In this document: in pieces, positions 61,171-64,000 of the stretch
Position numbering within the stretch: position 1 is the stretch's first letter
Layout: each line of letters starts with the position of its first letter
Assembly: GCA_028015205.1 (NCBI GenBank)
Contig: CM051514.1
Location: 24,072,150 to 24,136,149, forward strand
Length of the DNA: 64,000 nt
Source of the DNA: Mytilisepta virgata
Taxonomy: Eukaryota > Mollusca > Bivalvia > Mytilida > Mytilidae
Direction: 5' to 3'
Notes under the pieces: model-generated
What the model saw: the letters and a program-made list of their open reading frames with translations, nothing else
Told to the model about the DNA's origin: nothing
Databases searched by the model: none
Made by a program: the position numbers and the translations under genes

Positions 61171-63120
61171 TTTGATCACAGATCAAATAGATTGTAACAG
61201 ATTAGCTTGAAAAATTATCCTCACAAAACAGAAATTACTTACTTTGTTGATGATTTAAGTCTATTTCCAGATAGCAAACAATTGAAGTATTTCTGTGAAA
61301 AAATGCCTACTTCTTAACGAAGGCTAATAATGAACTTGACTCTCAAAGCGTACTAGCCCATATTGGAAAAACATTTCTCAATCGACAGTTATAAACAAAG
61401 ATCTCTGTAATTATAGCAGCGAGCTCATTAGAATGTCTACTTCCTGTGACAAATAAAAAATCTCGTATTATTGATTCATAAGTATTTTTCACTTTGGAGC
61501 TTGAAAGATGAAAAGAAACGATGAAAATGATCGATGCTGAAATGTCTTAATAATTGACACTTAACAGTCTTTTAGTTTTCAGGTGCAAATTTTATGGTAC
61601 TTGAAAAATATATAATTCAGGTATTGTGATGTGCATATATTTCATCCTAAGGATTTTATGGCAACTGCAAATGCAACAATTATTTATTGATGTTGATTTC
61701 TAATTTTGTCGCCTTTATTGTTTTTGCATATGTGATCCAAGTAATAAAAACAATACTTAATTTTGTTTATTTCCCAGAGAATTCATGCTCTTTCAAAGAA
61801 ATGGGAATATTTCAGACTTGCTTGCATGTTTAATGTCTTAATCATTGTACTATTAATAACACTTTCACTAGAACTAAATAAAATAATAAGGCTTTTTCCC
61901 TTGGTCTCTAGTCCCATCCACTCCCCCTCAATCTAAATGAAGAATTTCAATGCAAATCTACCTTTACTAGCTTTAGACATATTAAATCATATTTTTCTAT
62001 GGGGTCAAAGAGTCAACCAGAACTTGGAAATTTTTTTTCATAAATTTGACAATCCTGCGCTAATATCTTCTCATGCCTATTTCATATCCTACCTTTTCAA
62101 ACCGTTTTTTTTTTTATCACTTGTTTTGAAAATTCCGAAAGGGAACATACTTATATTGTTGTTAAGACATGTCAGCCACTTTATTTCTGTACTCAAATAC
62201 ATGGTAGCGCATGCATCTTTTTCAATTCATTTCAATTGTAGTTTAAATTTTTTTTTTAATTCTCTCCTTGCCTTTTTTGGTAATTGAACAGAGATAATTC
62301 AGTGTGAAATTTCATTCTGTAATTTTTTGTATGTCACTGGCCATTTCTACTTTAACATAAAACTAATGGACTTTCAAATGTTAAAAAATATATACTCTGA
62401 CGTGCAAGTCTCGGAGGATTCATCAAAATTTTATGGAAAGAACAATTTTACCAAAATGCACTTTCTTTAATCAAGGAGTACGATTTTTTAAATGAGAAAT
62501 AAATGATCTTACCAATTTAAATCTGATAAAGTCCCTATAATTCAGGCTTTCATGAAACTTGCCATTTTTCACCGAATCATTAATAGGCTAACACAATTAA
62601 TTATTTACAAACGATACAAAAGATAGCTCTCTATTGAAGTCTTATCACATCTTGTTGATGAGTTTAATTTCGATACTGTCCTTTTTTTTATTGCCTGATG
62701 GCTAACAAACACAATCGTTAAACAATTCCTAATTAAAGAGTTAAATAAAACATGACAAATTACAATGAATGTGCAAAGTTTCCATGAAAACAGAAACCTT
62801 GTGGTTTACTTTCATCTTTTTTTTCAACTTCGACACTTTTATTGCAGAATAAACATAATTATATGAAAAACTTTATTCTAAGATTAAAAATTGATTGTCT
62901 ACAAATAACATAAAGTGCAAAATAACATATAACAAAATTGTCCTAATTAGATTTCCGGAAAGGGGTATTGATTACTTTCTGTTTCACTTTATTTGTCGCA
63001 AGTCCATAGTTTTTAATTCAGATTTTAAACCACGAGGCCAAAATAAAAAAATTTCAGTGACTCTGGAAACATGCTCCAAAAAAAAAATTAGTGTTAGCAT
63101 AACATTTAAATTTTTTTTAA
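61171..63120. other. AT-rich gene-poor stretch
   Basis: Nothing recognisable was seen on either strand. Confidence 0.4.
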
Positions 63121-63124
63121 ATAC

Positions 63125-63370
63125 AGTTAAACCAGTGTATAAAGGACGCCCGAGTGACCAGAGAAAAGTGCCCATTAAGTCAGCTGGTGTCCTTTATATA
63201 AAGGTTAATTTTACAAGTTTTGTACGTTACATGGATTTTTTCACAGTGCCCTTTATAGATAGTGGTTTGCTATATAGATATATAGAGGTATCCTTTATAG
63301 ACATTGGTTTTCTATATAGAGGTGCCATTTATAGACAGTGGTTTGCTATATAGAGGTGCCCATTAAAGCA
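63125..63370 (+). repeat. Short diverged tandem repeat, about 40-45 bp
   Basis: GTGGTTTGCTATATAGA and CCTTTATAGACA recur about four times, flanked by AAAGTGCCCATTAAG and GAGGTGCCCATTAAAG. Confidence 0.65.
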
Positions 63371-63799
63371 TGTTTGACTCTAGGTTACATATATTTTGGG
63401 GTCTTCCAGCCTTTAACATATATATTTTGGGATTTTCCAGTCTTTAACATTGCTTGTTAAAAATTTGCATAAAAACTCATATTACTGTTGGTCGAGCTAC
63501 CAGAAACACAGGACTTTTTTAATATGCCCTAAATCTAACAAAAAATATTAATAATTAAAAGAAATATGATATTTTAAATGAGTTCTTTTTATAACCTGTA
63601 GGCAAATCAATTTTGCCGTCTGCATATTGTAATGTTTGAGATTGATGGGAAACAAACATACGCATTCTCCGTTATTTTATTTCAAATTTACTTCAAAGAC
63701 CTGGAAATAGTTATTTTTTGAAAAAGCACATACTGCTGAATACTTTAATCTATATTTTACTAATTACTCAATGCTTCTATCGAATTTATTGTTATTAAC

Positions 63800-63937
63800 T
63801 GGGTGTTCCTGTATTGGCTTTGGTATAGATTTGAGGTTGGCTGTACTGTTCCCGAGGCATGCAGGGAATCTATACCAGGGCCAAACAGTCAATAACACTA
63901 ATTAAATAATAAAACCAGTCCAATACGGAACACTCCA
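63800..63937. mobile_element. Possible foldback element
   Basis: GTGTTCCTGTATTGG on the left and CCAATACGGAACAC on the right are near inverted copies. An inner pair TGGTATAGATT and AATCTATACCA is also inverted. Confidence 0.55.
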
Positions 63938-63984
63938 TTTCAGGCCATATTGCCCCAGGCTGAGCTATCATATTAATCTGGGCC

Positions 63985-64000
63985 CAGTTGTTCAACTTGT
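63985..64000. mobile_element. Start of a second CCAGTTGTTCAACT foldback, cut by window end
   Basis: The same terminal sequence, with the same preceding GGGC, as the element at 41863. Confidence 0.55.

Noticed and set aside
61937..62287. 116-residue plus-strand open frame
   Set aside because: Phe/Leu-rich translation of T-rich DNA with no recognisable family or splice context.

Overview
This window looks like a bivalve mollusc nuclear genome. It is AT-rich, has short exons in long introns, carries tRNA-derived SINEs of molluscan type, and is full of repeats built like the bivalve pearl / Helentron-associated elements. The organism is inferred from gene structure and repeat style; no species can be named.

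Region 1 to 20 kb holds three genes. DCAKD (dephospho-CoA kinase domain protein, minus strand) has exon 1 at 10667-10781 and exon 2 at 1361-1564; its later exons lie left of the window. RBM48 (minor-spliceosome RNA-binding protein, plus strand) starts 273 bp away at 11055 and runs in six exons to 19931, so the two genes share a divergent promoter region. Inside the 9.1-kb DCAKD intron lies a 7.4-kb element (3053-10455) with 10-bp flanking direct repeats, inverted ends and two 45-bp minisatellite arrays in mirror orientation. It carries a seven-exon plus-strand gene (4152-7396) for an ATPase-like protein with a C-terminal PHD finger. The 5' end of this gene is not visible.

Region 22.3 to 38.2 kb is almost entirely mobile DNA. 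One host element (C, 22306-37274) has had 22 further elements of two families (A and B) inserted into its 3' microsatellite, and into the microsatellites of the inserted copies, all in one orientation. Starts and 3' hairpins read like matched brackets, six levels deep, with only one 3' end missing. Another family (E) follows directly.

Region 38.2 to 64 kb is gene-poor. It has ZC3H10 (three CCCH zinc fingers, minus strand, 53865-54932), two weak candidate minus-strand exons near 41.3 and 42.2 kb, two SINEs with target-site duplications, several foldback palindromes, minisatellites and further hairpin-ended elements. Nothing recognisable as a gene was found from 55 to 64 kb.

The three recognised genes are housekeeping genes in CoA synthesis, U12-type splicing and RNA-linked regulation; the window gives no sign that they act in one pathway.
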